Assembly (NCBI GenBank): GCA_016708305.1
Contig: JADJGB010000008.1
Location: forward strand, 1,860,001-1,924,000
Origin: Sphingobacteriales bacterium
GTDB lineage: Bacteria; Bacteroidota; Bacteroidia; Chitinophagales; Chitinophagaceae
DNA length: 64,000 nucleotides
Direction: 5' to 3'
In this document: positions 50,276 through 60,351 of the stretch, piece by piece
Numbering within the stretch: position 1 is the stretch's first letter
Layout: each line of letters opens with the position of its first letter
Notes under the pieces: model-generated
What the model was told of the DNA's origin: nothing
The model's input: only the letters and a program-made list of their open reading frames with translations
The model's database searches: none
Program-made: the position numbers and the translations under genes

Positions 50276-50375
50276 GGCAAAAAAAAGCGCCATAGTCCGT
50301 ACAAAACGTCATAGGGTCGGTTTTTTGGTCGGTATGACGGAGGCTTTAATTCGATCATCCCGAACAAAGTGAAGC

Positions 50376-50459
50376 TCAGTGAGGAATCTCCTCGTTCCCA
50401 AAACAATAAGATTTCTTCGCTGTGCTGCGAAAAATGAGGAAGTTCGGCAGTTTTACATG
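50376..50459 (+). repeat. REP-like repeat, copy B
   Basis: Shares with copy A the order GTGAG-AATCT, CCCAAAAC-ATAAGATTTCT, CGCTGTGCTGC and GGCAGTTTTA. The inverted arms are imperfect here. Confidence 0.45.
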
Positions 50460-50631
50460 AGAAAATTATTTTTTATCAAATTTTTTTACAGTGAAACTAA
50501 ATGGTGACTAAAAGTACATTTTAAGATTACATAACAGGAGGTAATGATAATGGCGCCCGTCCAAACTACCTCACGCTATTCTGCTGTCATTTTACCTCTC
50601 AGGCCTTATCTTTGCGCAAAATTTTTATAGT

Positions 50632-52458
50632 ATGTTTCGTACAATTACCTGTGGCGAGCTAAGAATAGCAGATATAAGTAAAGAAGTGGTTTTGGCAGGG
50701 TGGGTGCAAACTGTGCGTAAGTTTGGCAGCATCACCTTTGTCGATATGAGAGACCGATACGGCATCACCCAGCTGCTGTTTGATGAAACCCTGAATCAAC
50801 AATTAGACGATAACCCTCTGGGTCGAGAGTATGTGCTGCAGGTGAAAGGTATTGTGAGCGAGCGAAGCAATAAAAATAAAAACATTCCTACCGGCGATAT
50901 TGAAGTTCTGGTAAAAGAATTTTCTATTCTCAACAGGAGTATCACACCTCCTTTCACCATTCAGGACGATACCGATGGCGGTGATGACCTGCGAATGAAA
51001 TACCGATATCTGGACCTCAGGCGCAATGCTGTGAAAAAGAATATTGAGTTGCGCTATGCGGTCAACCGTGCCACCAGAGATTATATGCATCAGAATGGTT
51101 TTATGGATATTGAAACACCTTTTCTGATAAAATCAACTCCCGAAGGTGCCCGCGATTTTGTAGTACCCAGCCGCATGAATCCCGGAGCGTTTTATGCATT
51201 GCCTCAAAGCCCGCAGACCTTCAAGCAACTGCTGATGGTAAGCGGTTATGATCGTTATTATCAGATAGTGAAATGCTTCAGGGACGAGGATTTGCGTGCC
51301 GACCGCCAACCGGAGTTCACCCAGATTGACTGCGAGATGGCTTTTGTGGAGCAGGATGATGTGCTGAATATGTTTGAAGGGTTGATAAAATTTATTTTTA
51401 ATACGGTAAAAGGAATTGACTATAGCGAACAGGTGCAGCGGATGAGCTGGGAAGATGCTATGTGGGTTTACGGCAATGATAAACCCGATATCCGTTTCGG
51501 AATGAAACTGCTCAACCTGAAATGTCCGGGCCATGTGTTTACCGGTAAGGGAAGAAATAATCTGTTGATTGATGGTGCAGGTTTTGGCGTATTTGACGAT
51601 GCAGAAACAGTGGTGGCTATCAGTGTGCCTGGATGTGCCGATTACAGCCGTAAACAAACTGATGAACTTACCGAATGGGTGAAGCGCCCTCAAATTGGGA
51701 TGAAAGGGCTTGCCTTTATCAAATGCAATACCGACGGTAGTTTCAAGAGCAGTATGGATAAGTTTTATGATGGAGAAAGGCTCAAAGCAATTGCAGAGGC
51801 AGCCGGCGCTAATGCCGGAGATATTGTGCTGATTCTGGCAGGGTCGGAAGAAAGAACCCGCAAAGCCATCAGCGAACTGAGGCTCGATATGGGCCGACGC
51901 CTCGGATTGAGAAAAGAGGATGAATTCAAACTGCTCTGGGTTTTGGATTGCCCGCTGTTTGAATATGCCGAAGATGAAAAACGATGGGTAGCCCGTCACC
52001 ACCCGTTTACCTCACCCAAGCCTTCTGATATTGATACCATGATTAACAATAATCCTGTTATTGAGAATGCTGCTGAATACCTGAAGCACCCTTATGCCAA
52101 TATTAAGGCCAATGCCTATGATATGGTATTGAACGGAAATGAAATAGGAGGTGGCAGTATCAGAATATATCAAAAAGAACTGCAGCAAAAAATGTTTCAG
52201 GCGCTCGGTATGGATGAAGCTGAACAACTGCATAAGTTTGGCTTCTTGTTAGGCGCTTTTGAATATGGTGCTCCTCCGCATGGCGGTATTGCATTTGGCT
52301 TCGACAGACTTTGTGCCATTCTGGGAGGAAGCGAAAGTATCAGAGATTTTATTGCTTTCCCCAAAAATAATAGTGGCCGTGATGTGATGCTGGATGCGCC
52401 TTCAACCATTGACCAAAAACAGTTGGATGAATTGCAAATAAAACTGAATTTGGATTAG
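50632..52458 (+). CDS. aspS: Aspartyl-tRNA synthetase
   Basis: Class II synthetase of 608 residues. N-terminal OB-fold anticodon-binding domain (VVLAGWVQTVRKFGSITFVD), motif 1 region (RDYMHQNGFMDIETPFLIKS), motif 2 (CFRDEDLRADRQPEFTQID), the bacterial GAD insert domain, and motif 3 (GGIAFGFDRLCAILGG). EIGGGSIRIY is also characteristic. Length is normal for the bacterial type. It reads through without a break over 1.8 kb. Confidence 0.98.
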   Translation: MFRTITCGELRIADISKEVVLAGWVQTVRKFGSITFVDMRDRYGITQLLFDETLNQQLDDNPLGREYVLQVKGIVSERSNKNKNIPTGDIEVLVKEFSILNRSITPPFTIQDDTDGGDDLRMKYRYLDLRRNAVKKNIELRYAVNRATRDYMHQNGFMDIETPFLIKSTPEGARDFVVPSRMNPGAFYALPQSPQTFKQLLMVSGYDRYYQIVKCFRDEDLRADRQPEFTQIDCEMAFVEQDDVLNMFEGLIKFIFNTVKGIDYSEQVQRMSWEDAMWVYGNDKPDIRFGMKLLNLKCPGHVFTGKGRNNLLIDGAGFGVFDDAETVVAISVPGCADYSRKQTDELTEWVKRPQIGMKGLAFIKCNTDGSFKSSMDKFYDGERLKAIAEAAGANAGDIVLILAGSEERTRKAISELRLDMGRRLGLRKEDEFKLLWVLDCPLFEYAEDEKRWVARHHPFTSPKPSDIDTMINNNPVIENAAEYLKHPYANIKANAYDMVLNGNEIGGGSIRIYQKELQQKMFQALGMDEAEQLHKFGFLLGAFEYGAPPHGGIAFGFDRLCAILGGSESIRDFIAFPKNNSGRDVMLDAPSTIDQKQLDELQIKLNLD

Positions 52459-52501
52459 CGCCTTTCTCAGTCCTTTTAATGATTTTTTGTAGAGGAATTG
52501 G

Positions 52502-52993
52502 TTAGCTCCTCATGTTTTCTACCTGCAAGGGTATTTCCATATTCCAGCCTTTGGAAGCCTGAATTACCAACTGCAGGTCATCAATTTTTTTGCCGGTAAC
52601 CCGCACCAAATCATCATTAATAGAAACCTGCACTTTTAATCCGCTGTCTTTAATATGTTTCACAATTTTTTTGGCATCCTCCTGTTTGAGGCCATTGCGC
52701 ACCTCAATTTCTTTTTTCCAAACTTTACCGATAATGCCGCCTTCCTTGCTAAGGTCAAAGGCTTCGGGCGCTATTCCCTGCTTGTGTGCTCTACTAATCA
52801 AAACATCCAACAGTTGTTTCATTTTCATTTCGTCCTCTGTTTCCACATGCAATTTAAAAGTTTTCTTATCCAGATTGATAACTAAGTGTGTACCCTTAAA
52901 GTCAAACCGGTTGGAAAGTTCTTTTTGAACAACATTGACAGCATTATCCAAAGCCTGTCCGTCCACTTTACTGACAAAATCAAATGATGGCAT
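52502..52993 (-). CDS. YajQ-family nucleotide-binding protein
   Basis: 163-residue cytoplasmic protein, exactly the family length. Family blocks: MPSFDFVSKVDGQALDNAVN, KELSNRFDFKGT, KEIEVRNGLKQEDAKKIVKH and VRVTGKKIDDLQLVIQ. YajQ relatives bind cyclic di-GMP or nucleotides and RNA. The gene converges with aspS; about 40 bases separate their stops. Confidence 0.95.
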   Translation of the reverse strand: MPSFDFVSKVDGQALDNAVNVVQKELSNRFDFKGTHLVINLDKKTFKLHVETEDEMKMKQLLDVLISRAHKQGIAPEAFDLSKEGGIIGKVWKKEIEVRNGLKQEDAKKIVKHIKDSGLKVQVSINDDLVRVTGKKIDDLQLVIQASKGWNMEIPLQVENMRS

Positions 52994-53039
52994 ACTTTTA
53001 ATTTTTAGTAAACAAAGATACTGAAACTATTTGCAATGA

Positions 53040-54135
53040 CTATTTTGGGGTGGTTACGTACAGCCTCCAGGCCACAAGCGCAAATACTATATTGGGAACC
53101 CAGGCTGCCAGTAGTGGCGGGAAATTACCTTTCACCGAAAAAACTGTTGAAAACTGATCGGCAATAATAAAAATGGCTGCAATAATAATTCCCAAAGCCA
53201 GGTGCATACCGCTGCCGCCTCTGGTTCTTCGGCTGGCTATTACGGCGCCAATAATGGTTAAAATAATTACGGTAATCGGTGTGGCGCTTCGCTTGTATAG
53301 TTCCACCTGTAGTGCATTTAATCCTTCGGTTCCCCGTAGTTTTTCTCTTTGAATAAATTTTTTCAGTTCGGGAGAAGTGAGTTTGTCCTTGAGGTATTCG
53401 TCCTTTATCAACTCTCCGGGTGAAAGCTTGAGCCACACTGCCTTTTCATATACCATAGATACTTTTTCGCCAATACTGTCCACCTGCCTTTCTACAACGT
53501 TATAGGCCAGCCATCTTCGGTTATCGGCATCCCATTTTATGGATTCTGCCCTTAGATTATATACTACTTTACCCTTTTTATCCTATCCATAAAAACATGC
53601 CGCCGGTACGAGTATCTTCATTAAAGTTTTTAATGCCAATATAAGTAGCGCTGTCAATACGTTTGTAAAAACAATTGTAGCAGGAGGTTTCCTGCCTGTT
53701 TTTTAGCGGATCATTTCTGTCTAAGAAATTTCTTTTAAACTCAAACTGAATCTTGTTAGCCTGAGGAATAAAATACCTGCGACCGACAAACAAAACCACT
53801 GCCAATAACACGCCTCCAATTAAATAAGGGCGCAAAAAACGGTTGTAGGTGGTGCCGCTTGCCAGGATGGCAATCACCTCTGACCGGAGCGCCATTTTAC
53901 TGGTGAAAAAAATTACGGCGATAAAAATAAACAAAGGATATAGCAGGCTCCAGATGAAAGGAATGAAGCCAATGTAGTATTGGGTAAAAATTTCCCAGTT
54001 AGTGAGACCGGTTTTGATAAAATCATCTGTTTTTTCGCTGGTATCAACGGCAACTGCAATTACCGTAAACAATAACATGCAAAAAATAAATGTTATAATC
54101 AGTTTTTTAAATATGTACCAGTCGAGAATCTTCAT
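53040..54135 (-). CDS. LptF/LptG-family permease (YjgP/YjgQ), one frameshift
   Basis: Inner-membrane component of the LPS export complex LptB2FG. Start at 54135 (MKILDWYIFKKLIITFIFC). Three N-terminal helices include LLYPLFIFIAVIFFTSKMAL and the coupling segment RSEVIAILASGTTYNRF; a periplasmic beta-jellyroll follows; three C-terminal helices include ATPITVIILTIIGAVIASRR and LALGIIIAAIFIIADQFS. The frame breaks near 53580, where FLWIG hits a stop and KKGKVVYNLRAESIKWDADN continues in another frame. Corrected length about 365. In Bacteroidota the F and G paralogues are hard to tell apart. Confidence 0.9.
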
Positions 54136-54361
54136 ACCCAAGTGTCAAAAATAACAGAAAAGCAGGATTTTAAGCGAAACATCTGAAAATAATATTCAAC
54201 TTTAACGAATTAATATAGCCGCTACCAGCATTGAGAAAGGTTTGCTTTCAGTGAGCGTCATTTTTTCATCTATTTTTGCCAGAAATAATTTCAGGTAAAT
54301 TGTTTGCGACTTAAATTTGAAGGAGCGTTAATATTTGTGAGCAAAATTGTGAATTAGAAAA

Positions 54362-55363
54362 ATGGATTTTTTTTCACCCATACAGATAGAAAAATTAGAA
54401 CCGCCTGTAAAATATGGCGATAATATACTCTTAACCGGCTCCTGTTTTACCGAGCATATTGGAAATGCATTAGCTGAACATAAATTTAAAACCAAACAAA
54501 ATCCGCATGGAATACTTTTTGACCCTGCAAGCGTATGCCATAGCCTTGTTTCTTATATTGAAAATAAAAAATATACAGAACAAGACCTTTTTTATTTGAA
54601 CGAACTCTGGCAGACCTGGCATCATCATTCAAGGTTTTCGGGAATAGATAAAGATGAAGTTCTGAAAAAAATAAATTTGGCTCAGGAGGAGGCTCATTCA
54701 TTTTTAAAAAAAGCGGATTGGGTGATTATTACTTTGGGTTCTTCATTTTCCTACAGATTAAATACGAATAGTCCAGACAGTGAAAAAATTAACCTGAAAG
54801 TGGCCAATTGCCATCGGGCGCCGGGGCAATGGTTCGAAAAAAAAATGCTTACCATCGAAGAAATTATAGCTTTGCTTGACAACTGTTATCACCGGTTGAA
54901 AATATTTAACCCTAATCTGAAAATTCAGTTCACCATCAGCCCGGTAAGGCACCTGCGCGATGGCGTGATTGACAATAACCGTAGCAAGGCAAGATTGATA
55001 GAAGCAGTGCATCACATTGTAAACAAGTTTCAAGGTACCTATTACTTTCCGGCTTATGAGCTGGTAATTGATGTGCTCCGCGATTATCGTTTTTATGACA
55101 TTGATCTGGCGCATCCCAATTATCCGGCCACAGCGTTTGTATTGGAAAAATATACAGAAGCTTGTATTGATGAACCTTCTCGGCAAACTATGACGGAAGT
55201 AAAGCAAATAATCACCGCCAGAAAACACAAACCCTTTCAGCCTGATACGAAGGTACACAGATTGTTTCTGCAAACACATTTCGAAAAGGCAAAAGCTTTA
55301 GGCAAAAAGTATCCTTTTCTCAATTTGACAGAGGAGTTGGAGTTTTTTTTCATAAACAAATAG
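54362..55363 (+). CDS. GSCFA-domain protein
   Basis: 333-residue protein of the GSCFA family (SGNH-like hydrolase fold), named for its N-terminal motif, here GSCFT in ILLTGSCFTEHIGNAL. Other blocks: NPHGILFDPASVCHSL, WVIITLGSSFSYRL, CHRAPGQWFEKKMLT, FTISPVRHLRDGVIDNNRS and YFPAYELVIDVLRDYRFYD. The substrate is unknown; an esterase-like role on envelope glycans is often assumed for SGNH folds. Intact, start at 54362 (MDFFSPIQIEKLE). Confidence 0.92.
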   Translation: MDFFSPIQIEKLEPPVKYGDNILLTGSCFTEHIGNALAEHKFKTKQNPHGILFDPASVCHSLVSYIENKKYTEQDLFYLNELWQTWHHHSRFSGIDKDEVLKKINLAQEEAHSFLKKADWVIITLGSSFSYRLNTNSPDSEKINLKVANCHRAPGQWFEKKMLTIEEIIALLDNCYHRLKIFNPNLKIQFTISPVRHLRDGVIDNNRSKARLIEAVHHIVNKFQGTYYFPAYELVIDVLRDYRFYDIDLAHPNYPATAFVLEKYTEACIDEPSRQTMTEVKQIITARKHKPFQPDTKVHRLFLQTHFEKAKALGKKYPFLNLTEELEFFFINK

Positions 55364-55386
55364 AGAGACTCTTAGCGAATCTCTCT
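55362..55386. terminator. Hairpin between convergent GSCFA and galM genes
   Basis: AGAGAGA at 55362-55368 pairs with TCTCTCT at 55380-55386 around an 11-base loop, overlapping the GSCFA stop codon. On the plus strand it is followed by A rather than T, so it may serve the leftward galM transcript better. Confidence 0.5.
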
Positions 55387-55408
55387 AAAAAAATTTGTTC
55401 AGGCAATA

Positions 55409-56444
55409 TTATTTTGTAGTCAGTTTATAAATAGTCTTTGTATTGTAAACTTCACCCGGCCTTAACCCGGTGTTGGGAAAACTCGGGATATTGATCGCAT
55501 TAGGATGTACCTGAGTCTCGAAGCAGAAACCGGAGAAGGAGCCATATTGTTTTCCGCCTTTACCTTCGATTTCAGGAGCATATTTTGCATTGTACAAGTG
55601 AACCAAAGGTTCGGTTGTATAAACCTCTAATGTTACATCTTGCTCGTCGCAGTAAGTCACTTGCCACATTTTCAATACCGGTTTTGTCCAACGGGAAACT
55701 GATGTCAATTCCTTCATCATGGTTTTCAATTTTACCGGTTTGATTGTATTCTGTAAAATCATTGCGGGTACCTTTTACATTCAACAAAACGCCGCTGCAG
55801 CAGAGGTTGCTGTCCTGCTCCAAATAATTGGAGGCATGAATTTTCAAATGATGGTTCAAGATATCGCCATCACCATTATTCAGGTTGAAATAGGAGTGGT
55901 GAGTAAGATTTACCGCAGTAGCCTTATCTGTTTCGGCTTTGTATTCATAGCTTAATTCATTGTTATCGTTCAGCCTGAAAATGATCTGAACTTTCAGTGT
56001 GCCGGGAAAACCTTCTTCGCCATCTGGGCTGATATATTGCAATACCAATTCTCCATTATCGGTTGAAACCACATCCCACACTTTTTTATCGTATCCTTCA
56101 ATACCTCCATGAAGGATAAAAGTGGGTTGCTGGCCGTTTACCTTATGAGTTGTACCGTCAATGGTGAATGATGCGGTATTGATTCTATTGCCATATCGGC
56201 CAATGGCTGCGCCAAAATAGGGATAGTTTTTCAAATATTCCTCGCTCCAGTAGTCAGAAGGCTGGTCAAATCCTAAAACAATATCGTTAAAAGTTTCATC
56301 GCTTTTCTTTACCTTTACAGACATAATGATGGCGCCATAATTGGTAATTTTCACCTCGGTGCCTGCATTATTAGTAAGGGTAAAAGTGTAAATCTCTTTG
56401 CCATTGGTATGTTGGCCACTTAATTGTTGCAAAATCTCATTCAT
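55409..56444 (-). CDS. galM: Aldose 1-epimerase (one frameshift)
   Basis: Mutarotase that interconverts alpha- and beta-galactose (or glucose) before phosphorylation. Start at 56444 (MNEILQQLSGQHTNGKEIY). Family blocks: VKITNYGAIIMSVKV, AIGRYGNRINTASF, FILHGGIEGYDKKVW (catalytic His), VNLTHHSYFNLNNGDGDILN and, after the break, SGFCFETQVHPNAINIPSF. The frame breaks near 55690, between GIDISFPLDKT and KPVLKMWQVTYCDEQD. Corrected length about 345. It is divergent from galK, 41 bases apart, forming a small galactose module. Confidence 0.93.
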
Positions 56445-56485
56445 TGTAAAAAATTATTTAATAATTGTAAAAAAATAAAATCGCC

Positions 56486-57640
56486 ATGAGCACAAATTTA
56501 CAAGAACAATTTGAGAAACTTTACGGAAAAGCTGCCGAAAAAACTTTCTTTTGCCCGGGTAGGGTAAATTTGATTGGAGAACACATAGATTACAACGGCG
56601 GACAGGTGATGCCTTGCGCAATATCGATGGGCACCACCCTGTTAATCTCTAAAAATGATGATAATGTTTTCAGGTTCCACGCCGCCGATTTCCCCGAAAC
56701 TGCTGATATTGAGCTAAAAGATTCTTATACCAAAACCGGTACTGAATGGTACAATTATCCGTTGGGTGTCATTCATGAGTTTTTGTTGAAGGGTATAAAA
56801 TTATCTGGGTTGAATATGTTATTCTCCGGTAATCTGCCTATTGGTTCAGGCCTTTCTTCTTCTGCCTCTATAGAGGTGCTTACAGCTTATGCACTGAACG
56901 AAATGTTTAGCGCCGGAATGGATAGGGTAGCGTTAGCGCTTTTGGGCAAAAGGGTTGAAAATGGTTTTATGGGTCTTAATAGTGGTATTATGGACCAGTT
57001 TGCAGTAGCTAATGGTAAAGAAAACCACGCCATATTATTGAATTGCGATACCCTGGATTTTGAATACCTGCCTTTCGAAATTGGAGATTATGTTTTGGGT
57101 GTTATTAATACCAATAAACCAAGGAAATTGGTTGAATCCAAATACAATGAAAGGTTTGCAGAGTGCATGGATGCTAAGGCGAAACTACAACAGAAATTGA
57201 ATATCAATCACTTATGCGATGTAAGTTTAGATGAGTTTAATGCCAATAAAGATTTAATTGGAAATGAAGTGGTTGAAAAAAGAGCGTACCACGTGATTAC
57301 CGAAAACCAAAGAGTAAAAGATGCAAGAGTAGCGCTAACCTCAGGCGACATTAAAAAATTTGGTGAACTGATGTATGCTTCGCACGATTCTTTGCAGCAT
57401 GATTATGAAGTGTCCGGTATTGAGTTGGATACGATTGTGGATTTCTGCAAAACTTTTGATGGTTGTATGGGCGCCCGCATGACAGGTGCCGGTTTTGGAG
57501 GATGTGCCATTGCATTGATTCATAAGGATAAATTTGATGAATTTGCCCAAAAAATCGTTCCTTATTATGAAGAAAGAATTGGTTACAAGCCGGGCGTTTT
57601 CTCCTCCGTAATAGCTGAAGGTGTAAGAAAGCTGGTTTAA
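56486..57640 (+). CDS. galK: Galactokinase
   Basis: GHMP kinase that phosphorylates galactose to galactose 1-phosphate with ATP (Leloir pathway). 384 residues. The galactokinase signature is FCPGRVNLIGEHIDYNGGQV; the ATP loop is LPIGSGLSSSASIEVLTAY; the catalytic Asp region is GLNSGIMDQFAVANG; the C-terminal motif is GARMTGAGFGGCAIAL. Intact and closed by a strong terminator. No galT or galE is adjacent. Confidence 0.97.
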   Translation: MSTNLQEQFEKLYGKAAEKTFFCPGRVNLIGEHIDYNGGQVMPCAISMGTTLLISKNDDNVFRFHAADFPETADIELKDSYTKTGTEWYNYPLGVIHEFLLKGIKLSGLNMLFSGNLPIGSGLSSSASIEVLTAYALNEMFSAGMDRVALALLGKRVENGFMGLNSGIMDQFAVANGKENHAILLNCDTLDFEYLPFEIGDYVLGVINTNKPRKLVESKYNERFAECMDAKAKLQQKLNINHLCDVSLDEFNANKDLIGNEVVEKRAYHVITENQRVKDARVALTSGDIKKFGELMYASHDSLQHDYEVSGIELDTIVDFCKTFDGCMGARMTGAGFGGCAIALIHKDKFDEFAQKIVPYYEERIGYKPGVFSSVIAEGVRKLV

Positions 57641-57661
57641 AAGCTAATATTGATTTATTTT

Positions 57662-57692
57662 AAAAAACCGTCTGATTTCAGACGGTTTTTTT
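57662..57692 (+). terminator. Intrinsic terminator after galK
   Basis: A 13-bp perfect stem: AAAAAACCGTCTG at 57662-57674 and CAGACGGTTTTTT at 57679-57691, loop ATTT, then T. A textbook rho-independent terminator. Confidence 0.93.
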
Positions 57693-57753
57693 GTAGCCCT
57701 AGAAATAAAAACCCGGCATCCTGAGGTTAAAGAATATTGTTTAACGTTTAGGA

Positions 57754-59904
57754 TTACGATGAAATTTTTCCTTTTGCTTTAGCCACTACTTCTTCTGCAA
57801 TGTTGTTAGGAGCAGGATTGTAGTGCGAGAACTCCATAGTGCTGGATGCACGGCCCGAAGAGAGTGAGCGCAATTGAGTTACATAACCAAACATTTCGCT
57901 CAACGGAACTTTTGATTTGATCACCTGTGCGCCGGCTCTCGTATCCATACCTTCCATCATACCACGACGACGGTTTAGGTCGCCGGTAACATCGCCCATG
58001 TATTGTTCGGGAGTTATTACTTCCACCTTCATGATGGGCTCCAGTAATACCGGTTTTGCTTTTTTGGCCGCTTCGCGGAAACCTTGTTTGGCACACATTT
58101 CAAAAGACATAGAATCTGAATCCACAGGGTGAAAACTACCGTCAAAAACACGAATCTTCATATTATCAACAGGGTAGTTAGCCAAAACTCCGTTGGTCAT
58201 ACTGTTTTCAAAGCCTTTTTGAATGGCAGGAACAAACTCACGAGGAATAGATCCGCCAAAAATATCATTTACAAACTGGAAGCTCTTATCAGGATTTTCG
58301 GTTTTCCATTCTGCATCAACGGGGCCGATAGAGAATTGTATGTCAGCGAATTTACCACGGCCACCTGTTTGTTTTTTAAGTGTTTCACGATGCTCCACTG
58401 TGGCATTGAATGCTTCTTTGTAAGCCACCTGTGGAGCGCCCTGATCTACTTCAACCTTAAATTCGCGCCTCATTCGATCAACGATAATTTCAAGATGCAG
58501 TTCCCCCATTCCCTGAAGAATGGTTTGTCCGGTATCTTCATCCGTTTTTACTCTCAGCGTTGGGTCTTCTTCTACCAATTTACTGATGGCCATACCCATT
58601 TTGTCAACGTCAGCCTGAGTTTTAGGCTCAATGGCTATTGAGATTACCGGTTCGGGGATAAACATGTTTTCCAATACAATGGGATGTGCTTCATCACAAA
58701 GGGTGTCTCCGGTTTTTATTTCTTTAAAACCAACAGCAGCGCCGATATCGCCTGCTTCAATAAAATCAATCGGATTTTGCTTGTTGGCAAACATTTTCAT
58801 AATACGGCTGATACGCTCTTTTTTACCGCTTCGTACATTCAACACATACGAGCCGGCATTCAAATGGCCTGAATATGTGCGAAAGAATGCCAAACGGCCT
58901 ACAAACGGGTCAGTAATTATTTTAAACGCCAATGCCGAGAATGGTTCTTTAGCATCTGGTTTACGGGTAAGCTTCTTTTCAGGGTCTTTAGGGTCAGTGC
59001 CTTCGATAGCATCAATGTCAACCGGTGAAGGTAGGTATCGGCAAACAGCATCCAATGCGGTTTGCACTCCTTTGTTTTTAAATGAGGAGCCGCACATCAT
59101 AGGTACAATACTCAAATCAATGGTAGCCTTACGAATCGCTTCATGTATTTCATCTTCAGTAATGGAATCCGGGTTGTCAAAGAATTTTTCCATTAATGCA
59201 TCATCATATTCTGCAATGGCTTCAACTAATTCGGCTCTCCATTCTTTTGCTTCATCCAACATGTCTGCCGGAATTTCTACCTCATCAAAAGTCATTCCCT
59301 CAGTTTCAGCGTGCCATTCTATGCCTTTCATGGTGATAAGGTCCACTACTCCTTTAAAACTATCTTCGGAACCAATTGGCAGTTGCAATGGAACAGCTTT
59401 GCTACCCAACATTTCACGAACCTGCTTTACCACATTCAAAAAGTCAGAACCCTGTCGGTCCATTTTGTTTACAAAACCAATACGGGGAACTTTATAGCGA
59501 TTAGCCTGACGCCAAACGGTTTCAGACTGTGGCTCTACGCCATCTACTGCCGAAAATAATGCAATCAGGCCATCCAGTACGCGCATGGAACGTTCTACCT
59601 CTACAGTAAAGTCCACGTGTCCTGGCGTGTCTATAATATTAAATGAATCTTGTTTGGTAGTGCCTTGCATGGGTTTCCCTTTGTCTGTGGGGAAGTTCCA
59701 TTTACAGCTTACCGCCGCCGAGGTGATAGTAATTCCACGCTCTCTTTCCTGATCCATATAATCGGTAGTTGTAGAGCCTTCATGGGTTTCACCTGTGCGG
59801 TGAATCATGCCGGTATAGCGCAAAATACGCTCAGTTGTAGTTGTTTTGCCGGCATCAATGTGAGCGGCAATACCAAAGTTCCTTTGAAATTTTAAATCTG
59901 CCAT
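57754..59904 (-). CDS. fusA: Translation elongation factor G
   Basis: GTPase that drives ribosomal translocation. 716 residues. G1 is AHIDAGKTTTTERILRY, the switch I region MDQERERGITITSAAV, G3 NIIDTPGHVDFTVEVERSM, G4 VNKMDRQGSDF; domain IV is recognised by REFVPAIQKGFENSMTNG. Intact over 2.1 kb. It stands alone here, not in a str operon with rpsL/rpsG/tuf, which suggests either a rearranged locus or a second EF-G copy; the sequence looks like the standard housekeeping form. Confidence 0.96.
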   Translation of the reverse strand: MADLKFQRNFGIAAHIDAGKTTTTERILRYTGMIHRTGETHEGSTTTDYMDQERERGITITSAAVSCKWNFPTDKGKPMQGTTKQDSFNIIDTPGHVDFTVEVERSMRVLDGLIALFSAVDGVEPQSETVWRQANRYKVPRIGFVNKMDRQGSDFLNVVKQVREMLGSKAVPLQLPIGSEDSFKGVVDLITMKGIEWHAETEGMTFDEVEIPADMLDEAKEWRAELVEAIAEYDDALMEKFFDNPDSITEDEIHEAIRKATIDLSIVPMMCGSSFKNKGVQTALDAVCRYLPSPVDIDAIEGTDPKDPEKKLTRKPDAKEPFSALAFKIITDPFVGRLAFFRTYSGHLNAGSYVLNVRSGKKERISRIMKMFANKQNPIDFIEAGDIGAAVGFKEIKTGDTLCDEAHPIVLENMFIPEPVISIAIEPKTQADVDKMGMAISKLVEEDPTLRVKTDEDTGQTILQGMGELHLEIIVDRMRREFKVEVDQGAPQVAYKEAFNATVEHRETLKKQTGGRGKFADIQFSIGPVDAEWKTENPDKSFQFVNDIFGGSIPREFVPAIQKGFENSMTNGVLANYPVDNMKIRVFDGSFHPVDSDSMSFEMCAKQGFREAAKKAKPVLLEPIMKVEVITPEQYMGDVTGDLNRRRGMMEGMDTRAGAQVIKSKVPLSEMFGYVTQLRSLSSGRASSTMEFSHYNPAPNNIAEEVVAKAKGKISS

Positions 59905-60308
59905 TTTATTCTCTGTTGAATTTATTTCTTAAACCGGAAGACGCTATTTAAAAAAAACTACTCCGGCTGCAACAAGAAATAATCAGGTTGCATTTTTTAA
60001 GTGTGCAAAGGTAAGGAAAATGTTGAAAAAGTTATTAATTTATGTTGATAAAGTTGAAAATATTCAGGTAGGTAAATCTAAATGGGCTTTTTAAAAAAAG
60101 GGCTGGCATTTGAAAATAACCATAATATTGGTAAAATTTCTGCAATTTATTTAAATTCTATTGAAAAATAATCATTCATGCATTCTCAATAGAAATAATT
60201 TTAGAAATTGTGCAAGAGCCGGTAAATCATTTTACCGACATAATAAGGACACCCCAGCACCATGCCGAATACCGGTTTTTGTTATGAGATATTGTTGATT
60301 TGTGAAAA
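59905..60308. other. Intergenic region upstream of fusA
   Basis: About 400 bases that must contain the leftward fusA promoter. Beyond AT-richness and a short run of repeated ATTTTA-type words, nothing definite was seen; no gene in any frame. Confidence 0.4.
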
Positions 60309-60344
60309 TATTTTATAGATAATCAATCAATTATCTATAAAATA
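60309..60344. terminator. Perfect 15-bp AT-rich hairpin after a small exported-protein gene
   Basis: TATTTTATAGATAAT at 60309-60323 pairs exactly with ATTATCTATAAAATA at 60330-60344; the loop is CAATCA. It lies eight bases behind the stop of the leftward gene at 60352, in terminator position, though the stem is weak in GC. Confidence 0.55.
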
Positions 60345-60351
60345 GCTTTGA

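Larger units (their letters stand above)
49514..50631. other. Gene-free 1.1-kb region rich in repeats
   Basis: No gene can be supported. A 39-codon plus-strand frame at 49567-49686 (MPNSTINHFHTSIVHEKVKL and onward) is the best small candidate and looks like a relic. The rest carries two related hairpin-forming repeats (49933-50025 and 50376-50459), a copy of the dispersed repeat (50053-50115), a perfect 12-bp hairpin (50246-50275), and the aspS promoter somewhere in the last 150 bases. Confidence 0.5.

Noticed and set aside
51133..52002. 289-codon minus-strand frame
   Set aside because: Lies fully antisense to the well-conserved aspS gene and shows no recognisable domain.
58631..59497. 288-codon plus-strand frame
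   Set aside because: Antisense to fusA; an open shadow frame, rich in Ser and Ile, without any motif.
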